Made by a program: the position numbers and the translations under genes
Notes under the pieces: generated by a model
What the model saw: only the letters and a program-made list of their open reading frames with translations
Told to the model about the DNA's origin: nothing
Database searches by the model: none
Origin: Deltaproteobacteria bacterium
GTDB taxonomy: Bacteria > Desulfobacterota > Binatia > UBA9968
Assembly (NCBI GenBank): GCA_016874755.1
Contig: VGTH01000028.1
Span: forward strand, 1 to 64,000
DNA: 64,000 nt
Direction of reading: 5' to 3'
Part shown: positions 28,298 through 36,723 of the stretch, one piece after another
Layout: every line of letters starts with the position of its first letter
Numbering within the stretch: position 1 is the stretch's first letter

Positions 28298-29179
28298 ATG
28301 GCCACTTACAAAAACCTATTTTATCAGAAACAACGCAAAGGCGTACTGATCACGCTCAACCGACCCAATGTCTTGAACGCGTTGAATGACGAGTTGCTCG
28401 ATGAATTGGATGCGGCCTTGGCCGAAGCGCGCGAGGACCGCGAGATTCGCGGCGTCGTCTTGACCGGCGCCGGCGGCGCGTTTTCCACCGGCGAAGATAT
28501 TAGCAACGAGACCCGGCCGATCGCCTGGCCCTACGGCATTCCTGAGAACTCGTCGCTCGGTTTGGAATACGACAAGATGCGCGACGCCGACCGCAAGAGT
28601 TTTCTCGAACGGCAGATCGCCCGCTGGGAATATCCCAAGCCGATCATCGGCGCGGTCAGCGGCTGGTGCTTTGGCGCGGCCTCTTGGCTGGCGTTAACCT
28701 GCCATCTCACCTATGCGGCCGATGATGCGGTCTTCGGCCAGCCCCAGGTGCGCCATTCGGCGGGCACTGATTTTGTCTGGGTGCTGCTCGCCGGCTTTAA
28801 GAATGCCCTGCGCTATTCGCTCACCGGCGACCACATCGATGCCCAGGAAGCGCTGCGCATCGGCCTCGTCAACGGCGTCGTGCCCAAGGCGCAGTTGCTC
28901 GACGAATGTTTCAAATACGTCGAGCGCGTCGCGCTGGTGCCGCCCGAAACCGTGAAGATCAACCTGCACATCGCCAACATGGGTTTGGAAATGATGGGCC
29001 TGCGCAAAGCCTGGCTATTGAACGCCGAGCTCTCCGCCATGGCGCGCCTCAGCAAAGAAGAAGAGTTCAACGCCAAAATGGAAGAAGCCAAAAAGAAAGG
29101 CGGCCTGAAAGCCTTCTTCGAAACCCGCGACGCACCGTTTAAACCGGAGCCGTTTGGACCGAGGGGGAAGAAAGGATGA
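28298..29179 (+). CDS. Crotonase-family protein 3, lacking both catalytic glutamates
   Basis: 293 residues, AAGGAG upstream of the ATG. Same family and C-terminal tag (PFKPEPFGPRGKKG) as copies 1 and 2, but more diverged. The oxyanion strands are GAGGAFSTGEDI and SGWCFGAASWLA. At the Glu144 position it has Trp130, and at the Glu164 position it has Gln150 (FGQPQVRHSAGTDF), so neither acid/base glutamate of a hydratase remains. It must either use another residue (Asp or Glu elsewhere in the pocket, as in dienoyl-CoA isomerases), act as a hydrolase or lyase, or be a non-catalytic partner of copy 2. Confidence 0.9.
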   Translation: MATYKNLFYQKQRKGVLITLNRPNVLNALNDELLDELDAALAEAREDREIRGVVLTGAGGAFSTGEDISNETRPIAWPYGIPENSSLGLEYDKMRDADRKSFLERQIARWEYPKPIIGAVSGWCFGAASWLALTCHLTYAADDAVFGQPQVRHSAGTDFVWVLLAGFKNALRYSLTGDHIDAQEALRIGLVNGVVPKAQLLDECFKYVERVALVPPETVKINLHIANMGLEMMGLRKAWLLNAELSAMARLSKEEEFNAKMEEAKKKGGLKAFFETRDAPFKPEPFGPRGKKG

Positions 29180-29300
29180 ATTATGAATTATGAAAGCGGA
29201 ATTGGAAGTTTTCGGACCGGCTTCATAATTCCGCTTTCATACTTCCGCCTTTTTTGATGTTTCCGTTTTCCGCTTTCCGCGTTTCTGTTTTCCAATGCGC
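29179..29300. repeat. GCGGAATT/AATTCCGC inverted repeat between convergent genes
   Basis: ATTATGAAAGCGGAATT pairs with AATTCCGCTTTCAT around 29225-29240, then TTTCCGTTTTCCGCTTTCCG. It separates crotonase 3 from the convergent solute-binding-protein gene. Confidence 0.6.
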
Positions 29301-29301
29301 G

Positions 29302-30345
29302 TTAGCGCTTCGTGATCGAGCGCGTCAGCTGCATCCACCTGTCCTCCGCCGCTTCATATTGCGTGCTGTTCATGCCGCGCTCGAGATACTCGCGCTTAAA
29401 CGAGTACTCTTTCCACGCCACGCCGTAGCGAAACTGCTCCATCAGTTTTTGCCCGTCGGGACCAATGACAAAATCGATGAACAACAGCCCGGCGTGCGGG
29501 TGCGGCGCGTTGTTAATCAGCGCCGAGCCGCCGGCATTGGCCACCGCCACGTCGAGCGCCACCCAGTCCACCGGGGCGCCGCGCTCCTTTTTGACGATCA
29601 CCTGATTTTGAAACACCACCGGCGCGCCGCCGACTTCGCCGGCGGCGATCAAGTCGAGAAAGCCGGCGCTGGACGCTTTGAACAGGCGGACCTCCTGCGC
29701 GCGCAAGCGCTTCATATATTCATCGCCTTTGTATTTCAGCATGGTGCCGATGACGCGGCTGGTCGAGCCTTCGGTGGTTACCGCCATCTTGCCTTTAAGC
29801 TCGGGCTTCAAAAGGTCTTGAAAACTTTTCGGCACCTCGGCTGGCGGGATCAAGCGTGTGTTGTAGCCGAATCCCATGTAGGCCTCGCGGTCAGTCACCC
29901 AAAAAACTCGCCCGCCCTCGGCCTTGCCTTTTGCTTCGTCAGGATACTTGGCCGCCTCGGGGGAGAAATAGGGTTTGAATAAACCGCGGTCGCGCAGAGC
30001 CATGAGCAACCCCGGCGTGCTTTCCAACGCGTCCGCCACCGGCCGCCCCGCTTGCGCTTCGTTAATGATCCGCGGCGTCAGATCGTTGCTGCCGCCGCGA
30101 AACACGTCGACCTCGATGAAGGGATACTTTCTTCTGAACGCGTCGACCATTTCGCGGTAGACGCCGGAGAGCGAGGTGTACCAAACCACTTTGCCTTCGG
30201 CTTTGGCGCCTTCGACCAAGATCTGCTGCCGGTCGGAACCGGTGTAGGCGGCGAGCTCGTCTAAGGTGCGCGGCTTGCGCGCCTGCGCCCATACGACGGA
30301 CGAAGCGAACACAAACATTACCAACGCGAGACGGAACACTCTCAT
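29302..30345 (-). CDS. Extracellular solute-binding protein, iron(III)/AfuA-like family 1
   Basis: 347 residues from ATG 30345 with GGAGG upstream; the open frame runs 75 codons further, but only through the gap. A signal peptide (MRVFRLALVMFVFASSVVWA) precedes LDELAAYTGSDRQQILVEGA and KAEGKVVWYTSLSGVYREM. The C-lobe has NNAPHPHAGLLFIDFVIGPDG, as in the copies at 2479 and 32501. It points away from the ThDP enzyme gene and converges on crotonase 3. Ligand unknown. Confidence 0.88.
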   Translation of the reverse strand: MRVFRLALVMFVFASSVVWAQARKPRTLDELAAYTGSDRQQILVEGAKAEGKVVWYTSLSGVYREMVDAFRRKYPFIEVDVFRGGSNDLTPRIINEAQAGRPVADALESTPGLLMALRDRGLFKPYFSPEAAKYPDEAKGKAEGGRVFWVTDREAYMGFGYNTRLIPPAEVPKSFQDLLKPELKGKMAVTTEGSTSRVIGTMLKYKGDEYMKRLRAQEVRLFKASSAGFLDLIAAGEVGGAPVVFQNQVIVKKERGAPVDWVALDVAVANAGGSALINNAPHPHAGLLFIDFVIGPDGQKLMEQFRYGVAWKEYSFKREYLERGMNSTQYEAAEDRWMQLTRSITKR

Positions 30346-30410
30346 GGAATTCCTCCGTTTCAACTCGGGAGTTATCACGTTGGGAGTCGGCGAATCAAGC
30401 GGGAAATGGC

Positions 30411-30494
30411 GCACCACGAAGGACACGAAGATCACCAAGCTAGAAAAAGAATTACGATTAAACCATTGCGAACTTCGTGCGCTTCGCCGTGAGG
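30411..30494. repeat. CACGAAG-type inverted repeat, copy 2
   Basis: GCACCACGAAGGACACGAAG on the left and GAACTTCGTGCGCTTCGCCG on the right, around an AT-rich centre. Lies in the divergent promoter region. Confidence 0.75.
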
Positions 30495-30513
30495 ATCCAT
30501 TCATAGAAACGGA

Positions 30514-30543
30514 TTGACACCCGTGCGCCAATCGGACTATACG
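30514..30543 (+). promoter_or_regulatory. sigma-70-like promoter for the ThDP enzyme gene
   Basis: TTGACA (30514-30519) and TATACG (30538-30543) with an 18-base spacer, about 40 bases before the ATG at 30584, which also has AGGAG. One of the best promoter matches in the window. Confidence 0.65.
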
Positions 30544-30583
30544 GCAATAAGAAATCCCGACGCTTCCCACAGGAGAGCTTTCT

Positions 30584-32239
30584 ATGCTTGGCGGTCATGC
30601 AGTGGCGCAGTGTCTGCACAATGAAGGTGTGAAGCATATTTTCAGCGTCCCGGGCGAGAGTTACATTGCCGTGGTCGACGGCATCTACGATCATCCCGAC
30701 ATCAAACTGATCACCAACCGCCAGGAAGGCTGCGCCGCGTTCATGGCCGAAGGCTATGCTAAAGCGACGCGCAATCCCGGCATCTGTCTGGTCACCCGCG
30801 GCCCGGGCGCCACCAGCGCCAGCATCGGTGTGCACAGCGCGACCTACGATTCCGCGCCGATGGTCATGTTGGTCGGCCAAGTCGGCCGCAACGCGCGCGG
30901 CCGCGAAGCCGGCCAGGAAATGGACTATGAACAAGTCTTCGGCTCGTTTGCCAAGTGGGTCATCGAGATCAACGACCCAAAACAAATTCCGCGCATCATG
31001 AGCCGCGCCTTTCATATCGCCCGCACTGGCCGGCCCGGCCCGGTGATCGTCTCGCTGCCGCGCGATGTCACCGAAACCGACACAACCATCGATATGACGC
31101 AGCCCCTACCGGAGGTGAAACCCAATCCCGACCCCGCTGTGGTCGAAGCGCTCATCGGCCGCATCAACGCGGCAAAAAAACCGGTGCTGCTGATCGGCTC
31201 CGGCACGCAGTACGCGCACGCTTGGAAAGAGGTCATCGATTTTGCCGAAAAATTTCAGTTGCCGGTGCTGACCTCGTACAAGCGGCAAGATGCCTTTCCC
31301 AACAATCATCCGAACTACGCCGGCAACATGCTGACCTCCAACAAGCACGCCCAGACCCTCGCCTACGACGAGACCGATCTGCTCATCGTGCTCGGCAGCC
31401 GTCTCAGCCAACAGACGACCGCCGGCTTTAAATTTCCGCGCCTCGGCATGCCCTATGTTCACATCGATGCTGCCGAAGAAAACATCGGCCAGAACTCACG
31501 GCCAGAAATCGGCATCATCTCCGACAGCAAACAATTCCTACAGGCGGCGCTCAAACATCCGGCGCCGCGCCCCAACGAAAGCCGCGCATCGTGGGTCGCC
31601 GAGCATCATGCCGCGCAAAAGCAATACTGCACGCCGAAAGAGCGGCCGACGCCGAAAGTGTCGATGGAACGGGTGATGATGGATATCAAAGCCGCCCAGC
31701 CAGCCGACATGATCACGACAACGGACGCCGGCAGCTTCGGCCAATGGCAGCAGCGCTATTTTGAGTTTGACCATCCTAACTCGTACATCTCGCCGTCGCT
31801 GGGCTGCATGGGACCTGGCGTGCCGTCGGCCGTCGCGGCCAAGCTCGCCTACCCCAATCGCACGGTGGTTGCGCATGTCGGCGACGGCGGCTTTCTCATG
31901 ACCGGCCAAGAGATGGCAACCTCGAAGCAATACAACGCGCCGATCATTACGATCGTCTACAACAACGAAGGCTACAACTCGATCCGCATGCACCAGGAAG
32001 CGCAATACCCGGGCCGGCGCATCGGCGTGGCGCTGCAAAATCCCGATTTCGCCCTGATGGGCGAATCCTACGGTGCTCTCGGTTTGAAAGTCAGCAAAGA
32101 TGAAGAGTTCATGTCGGCATTCAAGAAAGCCTTGGCGGCCGGCCGCTCAGCGTTGATCGAAGTGCAGACGGACTATGAATATGTCACGCCCAATGCGACG
32201 TTGACGGAGCTACGCGGCAAACCGCTGGCGGGAGAGTAA
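30584..32239 (+). CDS. Thiamine-diphosphate enzyme, acetolactate synthase/benzoylformate decarboxylase-like
   Basis: 551 residues. Pyrimidine-binding domain with the cofactor-activating Glu in ITNRQEGCAAFMAEGYAKAT. Central domain about 190-330 (AKKPVLLIGSGTQYAHAWKE). Pyrophosphate-binding motif GDGGFLMTGQEMATSKQYN ending in NNEGYNS. It keeps the full ThDP set. It cannot be a valine-pathway synthase with certainty: there is no small regulatory subunit and it stands alone among catabolic genes, so decarboxylation or ligation of 2-oxo acids or an oxalyl-CoA/benzoylformate-like role fits better. Own promoter at 30514. Confidence 0.9.
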   Translation: MLGGHAVAQCLHNEGVKHIFSVPGESYIAVVDGIYDHPDIKLITNRQEGCAAFMAEGYAKATRNPGICLVTRGPGATSASIGVHSATYDSAPMVMLVGQVGRNARGREAGQEMDYEQVFGSFAKWVIEINDPKQIPRIMSRAFHIARTGRPGPVIVSLPRDVTETDTTIDMTQPLPEVKPNPDPAVVEALIGRINAAKKPVLLIGSGTQYAHAWKEVIDFAEKFQLPVLTSYKRQDAFPNNHPNYAGNMLTSNKHAQTLAYDETDLLIVLGSRLSQQTTAGFKFPRLGMPYVHIDAAEENIGQNSRPEIGIISDSKQFLQAALKHPAPRPNESRASWVAEHHAAQKQYCTPKERPTPKVSMERVMMDIKAAQPADMITTTDAGSFGQWQQRYFEFDHPNSYISPSLGCMGPGVPSAVAAKLAYPNRTVVAHVGDGGFLMTGQEMATSKQYNAPIITIVYNNEGYNSIRMHQEAQYPGRRIGVALQNPDFALMGESYGALGLKVSKDEEFMSAFKKALAAGRSALIEVQTDYEYVTPNATLTELRGKPLAGE

Positions 32240-32351
32240 GAAAGCGTGAGGAGCAAGGGGTTAGGAGTGAGGCGTGCCGCCCCGCTCCGCCCCATCGCAC
32301 AACACATGATGCGTAGTATCGGAAGATTTTCTGGAAGTAAGAGGTGAATAG

Positions 32352-32471
32352 TTCTCACCACGAAAGCACGAAGGACGCGAAGATCGGAGAAAGACAAAAC
32401 ATGGACGGGCGCGAAACCCTTTCAAGTTTCTATTTTTGACTTCGTGATCATGAATCACTTCGTGGTGAATT
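32352..32471. repeat. CACGAAG-type inverted repeat, copy 3
   Basis: CTCACCACGAAAGCACGAAG on the left and GACTTCGTGATCATG then CACTTCGTGGTGAATT on the right. Fills much of the 260-base gap before the next solute-binding protein gene. Confidence 0.75.
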
Positions 32472-32500
32472 AACCGCGTTGAAAAAGGAGGCCCCGAACA

Positions 32501-33541
32501 ATGAAAACTCTCAACTTCATCCTGTTGGCTGTCTTGCTCTTCCCAGGCAGCGTCTGGCCCCAGGCGCGCAAGTCCGTCGACGAGCTGGTTAGCTACATGG
32601 GCGCCGACCGCGAGCAGATGCTCTATGCCGGCGCCAAGGCGGAGGGCAAAGTGGTTTGGTACACATCTTTGGCCGGCGGCTCCTACAAAGCGCTGGTGAC
32701 CGCTTTCGAGAAAAAATATCCGGGTGTCAACGTCGATGCCTTCCGTGCCTCAGGGAGCGATCTCACCGTGAAGCTCGAAGAAGAGGCCAAGGCCCGGCGC
32801 AACATCGCCGACACCATTGAAACCACCGAGGGCAACCTCATGTTCATGCGCGACGGCAAGCTGCTCCGGCCTTACAACTCGCCTCATCTCAAGTCCTATC
32901 CGGAAGACGCCAGGGAGCCGGCCGGCAAAGGGCTCATCTATTGGGCGCTCGCGCGCGAGTCGTACATCGGCTTCATGTACAACAAGAGCCTGGTGCTCAA
33001 GAGCGGCGCGCCGAAGAGCTTCGACGTGCTGATGAATCCCGAACTGAAGGGCCGGATGGGTATCAGCATCGGCGAGACCAGCGACAAAGTGATCGGCGCG
33101 ATGATCCGCACCAAAGGCGAAGAGTTCGTCAACAAGCTCAAGGCGCAGGAGATCAAGCTCTACTCGATCGACGCGCCGGCGCTGGTCAACGTCATAGCCT
33201 CCGGCGAGATCGTCGCCTCGCCGGCGATATTCCAAACTCATACGCTGCTCGCGGCATCGAAGGGCGCTCCATTGGAATGGGTGCCGATGGAGATCGTGCC
33301 AACCAACGTCGGCAGCGCGGCGCTGGCGGCCAACCCGCCCCATCCGCACGGCGCGCTCTTGATGGCCGATTTTCTGCTCAGTCCCGACGGCCAAGCGATC
33401 CTGGAAAAATTCTACTATGGCAGCGCAACCAGGGATCAAGGATTCAAAAAGTGGCGCCCGGAGCGCGGCCTCGCCGTCGACAAGTACGAAAAGGATCTGC
33501 TGCATTGGGAGAAGCTGTTAAAAGTGATCACAAGAAAATAA
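32501..33541 (+). CDS. Extracellular solute-binding protein, iron(III)/AfuA-like family 1
   Basis: 346 residues, AAGGAGG upstream. A signal peptide (MKTLNFILLAVLLFPGSVWP) precedes VDELVSYMGADREQMLYAGA and KAEGKVVWYTSLAGGSYKAL. The C-lobe block is NPPHPHGALLMADFLLSPDG. Closely similar in plan to the genes at 2479 and 29302, thus one of a paralogue group. Followed by an amidohydrolase and another binding protein in the same direction, which suggests uptake followed by hydrolysis. Confidence 0.88.
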   Translation: MKTLNFILLAVLLFPGSVWPQARKSVDELVSYMGADREQMLYAGAKAEGKVVWYTSLAGGSYKALVTAFEKKYPGVNVDAFRASGSDLTVKLEEEAKARRNIADTIETTEGNLMFMRDGKLLRPYNSPHLKSYPEDAREPAGKGLIYWALARESYIGFMYNKSLVLKSGAPKSFDVLMNPELKGRMGISIGETSDKVIGAMIRTKGEEFVNKLKAQEIKLYSIDAPALVNVIASGEIVASPAIFQTHTLLAASKGAPLEWVPMEIVPTNVGSAALAANPPHPHGALLMADFLLSPDGQAILEKFYYGSATRDQGFKKWRPERGLAVDKYEKDLLHWEKLLKVITRK

Positions 33542-33607
33542 TTGGAGTGATGGAGGTGGAGTAATGGTTTGCCGACCCAACACTCCAGCACTCCAATACT
33601 CCATCCC
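33541..33607. repeat. TGGAGTG/CACTCCA inverted repeat
   Basis: TGGAGTGATGGAGGTGGAGT on the left is complementary in units to ACTCCAGCACTCCAATACTC on the right. Same family as 22728-22756. Confidence 0.6.
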
Positions 33608-33628
33608 CCCACTTTCTAGGAGGCAACC

Positions 33629-34714
33629 ATGACCAACCTACGCATCATCGACGCCGACGGCCACGTCCAGGAGCGCGATGCCAACTGGCAAGAGCTCTTG
33701 CCCGCCTCCCTGCGAAAACATGCGCCGAGCATGGTGCAGTGCGCCGATGGGCGCACGCATTTATTGCTCGAAGGGAAAATCTGGGCCAAGCCGAGCGGCA
33801 AGGGCTGCGGCATCGGCACCGCGCCGATCACGCGCAAGCCGCGCACCACCACCGGCATGTGGGACCCGGTGCAGCGTATCAAAGACATGGACATGGAAGG
33901 CATCGACACCGCGGTCAACTTCGGCACCACGGTGTTTTTGAGCCTGCCGTTTCTCGAAAACAACGATCTGGCTTGCGCGGTCGCGCACGGCTACAACACC
34001 TGGCTGCACCAATACTCGCAACACAATCCCAAACGCTTGAAAGGCGTTGCGCTGGTCGCGCAACAAGAACCGCTCGAAGCGGCCAAAGAACTTGAACGCT
34101 GCGTCAAAGAACTCGGCTTTGTCGCCGTCGCAGTCGCGGGCCATTCCGCCGGACGAAATCTCGATCACCCCGATCTCTATCCCTTCTACGCCAAAGCCCA
34201 AGAGCTCGGCGTGCCGGTGTGCTGCCACGTCGGCTCCGGCCGACCGGCGGCAGCCGCGGAGCGATTCGACAACCCCTATTTCGTCCACGCGACGACCCAT
34301 GCCTTCGAGCAGATGATCGGCGTCATGTGCATCGTCGGCGGCGGCATTCTCGAAAAATTTCCCAAGCTGAAAATCGCCTTCTTAGAAGCCGGCGCCGGCT
34401 GGGTGCCCTACTGGATGGAACGATTGGACGAGCATTACGAGTACATGTCTCCTGCCGTGCCACTGATGAAAAAAGAGCCGAGCGAATACATGAAGAGCGA
34501 GCAGGTTTGGTATTCGTTCGAGCCCGATGAACACACGCTCAATTTCGTCATGGACTACGTCGGCGAAGACCGGTTCGTCTTCGCGTCGGATTACAATCAC
34601 GGCGACAGCAAATTTCCCAATACCGTTAAGTCAGTTACCGAGCGCAAGAATTTGACCGAGGCGCAGTTGCGCAAGTTGATGTGCGACAACGCGGCAAGGC
34701 TGTATAACATCTGA
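33629..34714 (+). CDS. Amidohydrolase, ACMSD-like (COG2159) family
   Basis: 361 residues, no signal peptide, TAGGAGG upstream. Metal-dependent TIM-barrel hydrolase/decarboxylase pattern: IIDADGHVQERDANW (only one His of the usual DxHxH is seen at the N-terminus, as in many members), metal His in VPVCCHVGSGRP, a second His near HATTHAFEQM, and the late Asp in FASDYNHGDSKFP. The family includes decarboxylases such as ACMSD and gamma-resorcylate decarboxylase, and lactone hydrolases. Lies between two binding-protein genes in one direction. Confidence 0.88.
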   Translation: MTNLRIIDADGHVQERDANWQELLPASLRKHAPSMVQCADGRTHLLLEGKIWAKPSGKGCGIGTAPITRKPRTTTGMWDPVQRIKDMDMEGIDTAVNFGTTVFLSLPFLENNDLACAVAHGYNTWLHQYSQHNPKRLKGVALVAQQEPLEAAKELERCVKELGFVAVAVAGHSAGRNLDHPDLYPFYAKAQELGVPVCCHVGSGRPAAAAERFDNPYFVHATTHAFEQMIGVMCIVGGGILEKFPKLKIAFLEAGAGWVPYWMERLDEHYEYMSPAVPLMKKEPSEYMKSEQVWYSFEPDEHTLNFVMDYVGEDRFVFASDYNHGDSKFPNTVKSVTERKNLTEAQLRKLMCDNAARLYNI

Positions 34715-34861
34715 ATAGGCAACAGGCGCGAGGCAACAGTTTCGAACGGTTTCGGCGAAATCTGGAGTAGCGCGATGGCCATCTTAAGCATCATCAAAGC
34801 TCGCATCGTCGTTTTGACCGCATGGACTGTTGCCTGCTGCCTGTTGCCTGTTGCCTCTTCA
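34715..34861. repeat. GGCAACAGG/CCTGTTGCC inverted repeat, right arm inside a signal peptide
   Basis: Left arm 34715-34740 (AATAGGCAACAGGCGCGAGG). Right arm 34825-34861 with three CTGTTGCC or CTGCTGCC units, all in the N-terminal coding part of the binding-protein gene. Related to the repeat at 2408-2476. Confidence 0.7.
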
Positions 34862-35785
34862 GCGCAGCTGAAGAAAATCCGCTGGGGCGTGACCTCCATT
34901 TCGGCCTCCCAGTGGATTCCCTGGATCGCCAAGGACGCGCGCATCTATGACAAGCACGGTCTGGAGGTGGAGCTGATCTTGCTGCGCGGCTCGGGGCAGT
35001 CCTCGCAAGCAATCCTCGGCGGCAGCATCTTCGCCGCGCCGGTAGCGCTGCCGACGGTGATCAACGCGGTTCTGGGCGGCGCCGATCTAGTCAACGTGGC
35101 CCACCCCGTGCCTGGCGTGCAGAGCAAGCTCCTGGTCAAGCCGGAGATCAAGCGGCCGGAGGACTTGCGCGGCAAAAGAATCGCCGTGTCGACGCTCGGC
35201 TCGCTCGGCGATTTTCTCAACCGCTATATCCTCCGCAAGCACGGCATGGAACCCGGCCGAGACGTGATCATGTTTGCCGTGGGCAACACGCCCGAGCGGA
35301 TCCAGGCCCTGATTTCGGGCAATGTCGAGGCCGCCGATCTTTCCTATCCTGCCGACGTGCAAGCCGAGCGATTGGGCTTCAGAGTTTTGTGGAACGCCAG
35401 GAACGAGGTCACCTACCCATCCATGTCGGTGGTGACGCGCCGCAAGCTTATCACCGAAGACCGCGACACCGTCATGCGCATGGTCAAGGCGCACGTGGAG
35501 GCGATCCATTTTCTCAAGACGAACAAAAAGCCGAGCATGAAGATTCTCGGCAAATATCTCAAAACGACGGAGCGGGAGCTGCTCGAAGGCTCCTATGAGA
35601 TCTATCGCAGCGATTTCATCTCGGTGCCCTACCCGATCACCCACGGACTGCAGGCGACTTACGAATACGTCGCCACCCAGCGCCCGGAGGTGTGGAAGCA
35701 CAAACCCGAGGCATTCGTGGATGCGAGCTTTATCGCCGAGTTGGAGAAAAGCGGATTTATCAGGAATCTCACCGCGGCGCGGTGA
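34775..35785 (+). CDS. ABC transporter substrate-binding protein, NMT1 family
   Basis: 336 residues. The N-terminus MAILSIIKARIVVLTAWTVA, CCLLPVASSAQ is a signal peptide, but its hydrophobic and cleavage part is coded by the arm of a repeat (TTGCCTGCTGCCTGTTGCC, 34829-34847, and on). The mature part KIRWGVTSISASQWIPWIAK and DARIYDKHGLEVELILLRGS is a normal NMT1-type N-lobe, and LRGKRIAVSTLGSLGDFLN is the hinge. Intact and full length. Converges on the response-regulator gene downstream. Confidence 0.88.
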   Translation: MAILSIIKARIVVLTAWTVACCLLPVASSAQLKKIRWGVTSISASQWIPWIAKDARIYDKHGLEVELILLRGSGQSSQAILGGSIFAAPVALPTVINAVLGGADLVNVAHPVPGVQSKLLVKPEIKRPEDLRGKRIAVSTLGSLGDFLNRYILRKHGMEPGRDVIMFAVGNTPERIQALISGNVEAADLSYPADVQAERLGFRVLWNARNEVTYPSMSVVTRRKLITEDRDTVMRMVKAHVEAIHFLKTNKKPSMKILGKYLKTTERELLEGSYEIYRSDFISVPYPITHGLQATYEYVATQRPEVWKHKPEAFVDASFIAELEKSGFIRNLTAAR

Positions 35786-35826
35786 GATTCAGCAGGATCT
35801 TCGCGCCCTGCTCGTAGCGCTTCGCG

Positions 35827-36723
35827 CTACTTCGCCGTCTTCACCACCGCCAGCACCGCGTTGCCGCAGCCGAGATATTCCAAACTGTCAAAGCTCATTA
35901 TCTTTGCCATCGCGATGCCGCGGCCGTGGCTGTCGAAGGCGCGCTCGGGGGCAATTTCGAGGAATCGCTGCCATTGGAATCCCTGACCTTGATCGCGGAT
36001 CAGAAAACTCACTTCAGCGGAGCTGCGCTCGAACTCAACCGCGACTCTCTTGTTGGCGTTTTCCGGCAGCGTCAGACGGCGATTGACCTCGTCTTCCCAC
36101 TCGCCGCGCGCGTTTAGCGCCGACTTTTCTTCATAGGTGATGCCGAGGTTGCCATGCTCGACGGCGTTGATAAACAGCTCCCCCAGCCCGATGGCCAGCT
36201 GTTCGCCATCATCGATCACGTTGGCCAGACTTGCCGCCAAATCGCGCGCTTGCGCCAATGTGGCAAAGGAAAAACTGCCTTTGTCGAGATATCGCAGCCA
36301 GTGCACCGGAATCGCCGCCGCATCGCGGACTCTACGGTGGCGCCGGTAGTCGGCCACGGCGGCTCTGACGACTTCGATGGCCGCTTTGTATTCAAACGGC
36401 TTCGCCAAATAGTAATAGGCGCCGGCCTGCAAGCCTTCTTCTATTTCTACTTTGGCGGCACAGGCGGTCTGCAAGATCACCGGCACTTGCGCCAGCTGTC
36501 GGTGCGCTTTCATGCGCGCCAACACTTCCATGCCATCGAGGTCCGGCATCATCCGGTCGAGCAGCACCGCTTCGAACTTCTTCGGCTCCGCCTCCAAGAA
36601 CGCCAAGGCGTCGGTGCCGTTTTCCGCGGTGACATAGTCGTAGCCGGCCTCTTCCAAGGCTTCGGTCAGGATCAACAAATTCAGCGGCTCGTCATCAACA
36701 GCTAGAACACATCCCTGACTCAT
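35827..36723 (-). CDS. Response regulator with C-terminal HATPase (anti-sigma-like) domain
   Basis: 298 residues. Residues 1-125 form a receiver: acidic pair D10/D11, phospho-acceptor D56 (AVLLDRMMPDLDG), Lys108 in YLAKPF. Residues about 150-298 form a Bergerat-type ATPase resembling the anti-sigma/RsbW family (LGELFINAVEHGNLG with the N-box Asn, and IRDQGQGFQW). There is no HisKA domain. REC-HATPase proteins typically bind a partner under phospho-control. Its start overlaps the kinase stop by four bases (ATGA), so it is coupled to the kinase upstream. Confidence 0.88.
   Translation of the reverse strand: MSQGCVLAVDDEPLNLLILTEALEEAGYDYVTAENGTDALAFLEAEPKKFEAVLLDRMMPDLDGMEVLARMKAHRQLAQVPVILQTACAAKVEIEEGLQAGAYYYLAKPFEYKAAIEVVRAAVADYRRHRRVRDAAAIPVHWLRYLDKGSFSFATLAQARDLAASLANVIDDGEQLAIGLGELFINAVEHGNLGITYEEKSALNARGEWEDEVNRRLTLPENANKRVAVEFERSSAEVSFLIRDQGQGFQWQRFLEIAPERAFDSHGRGIAMAKIMSFDSLEYLGCGNAVLAVVKTAK

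Noticed and set aside
30346-30570. Upstream extension of the solute-binding protein to 30570
   Set aside because: It runs through a CACGAAG repeat and the divergent promoter region; the ATG at 30345 has a ribosome-binding site and a signal peptide.
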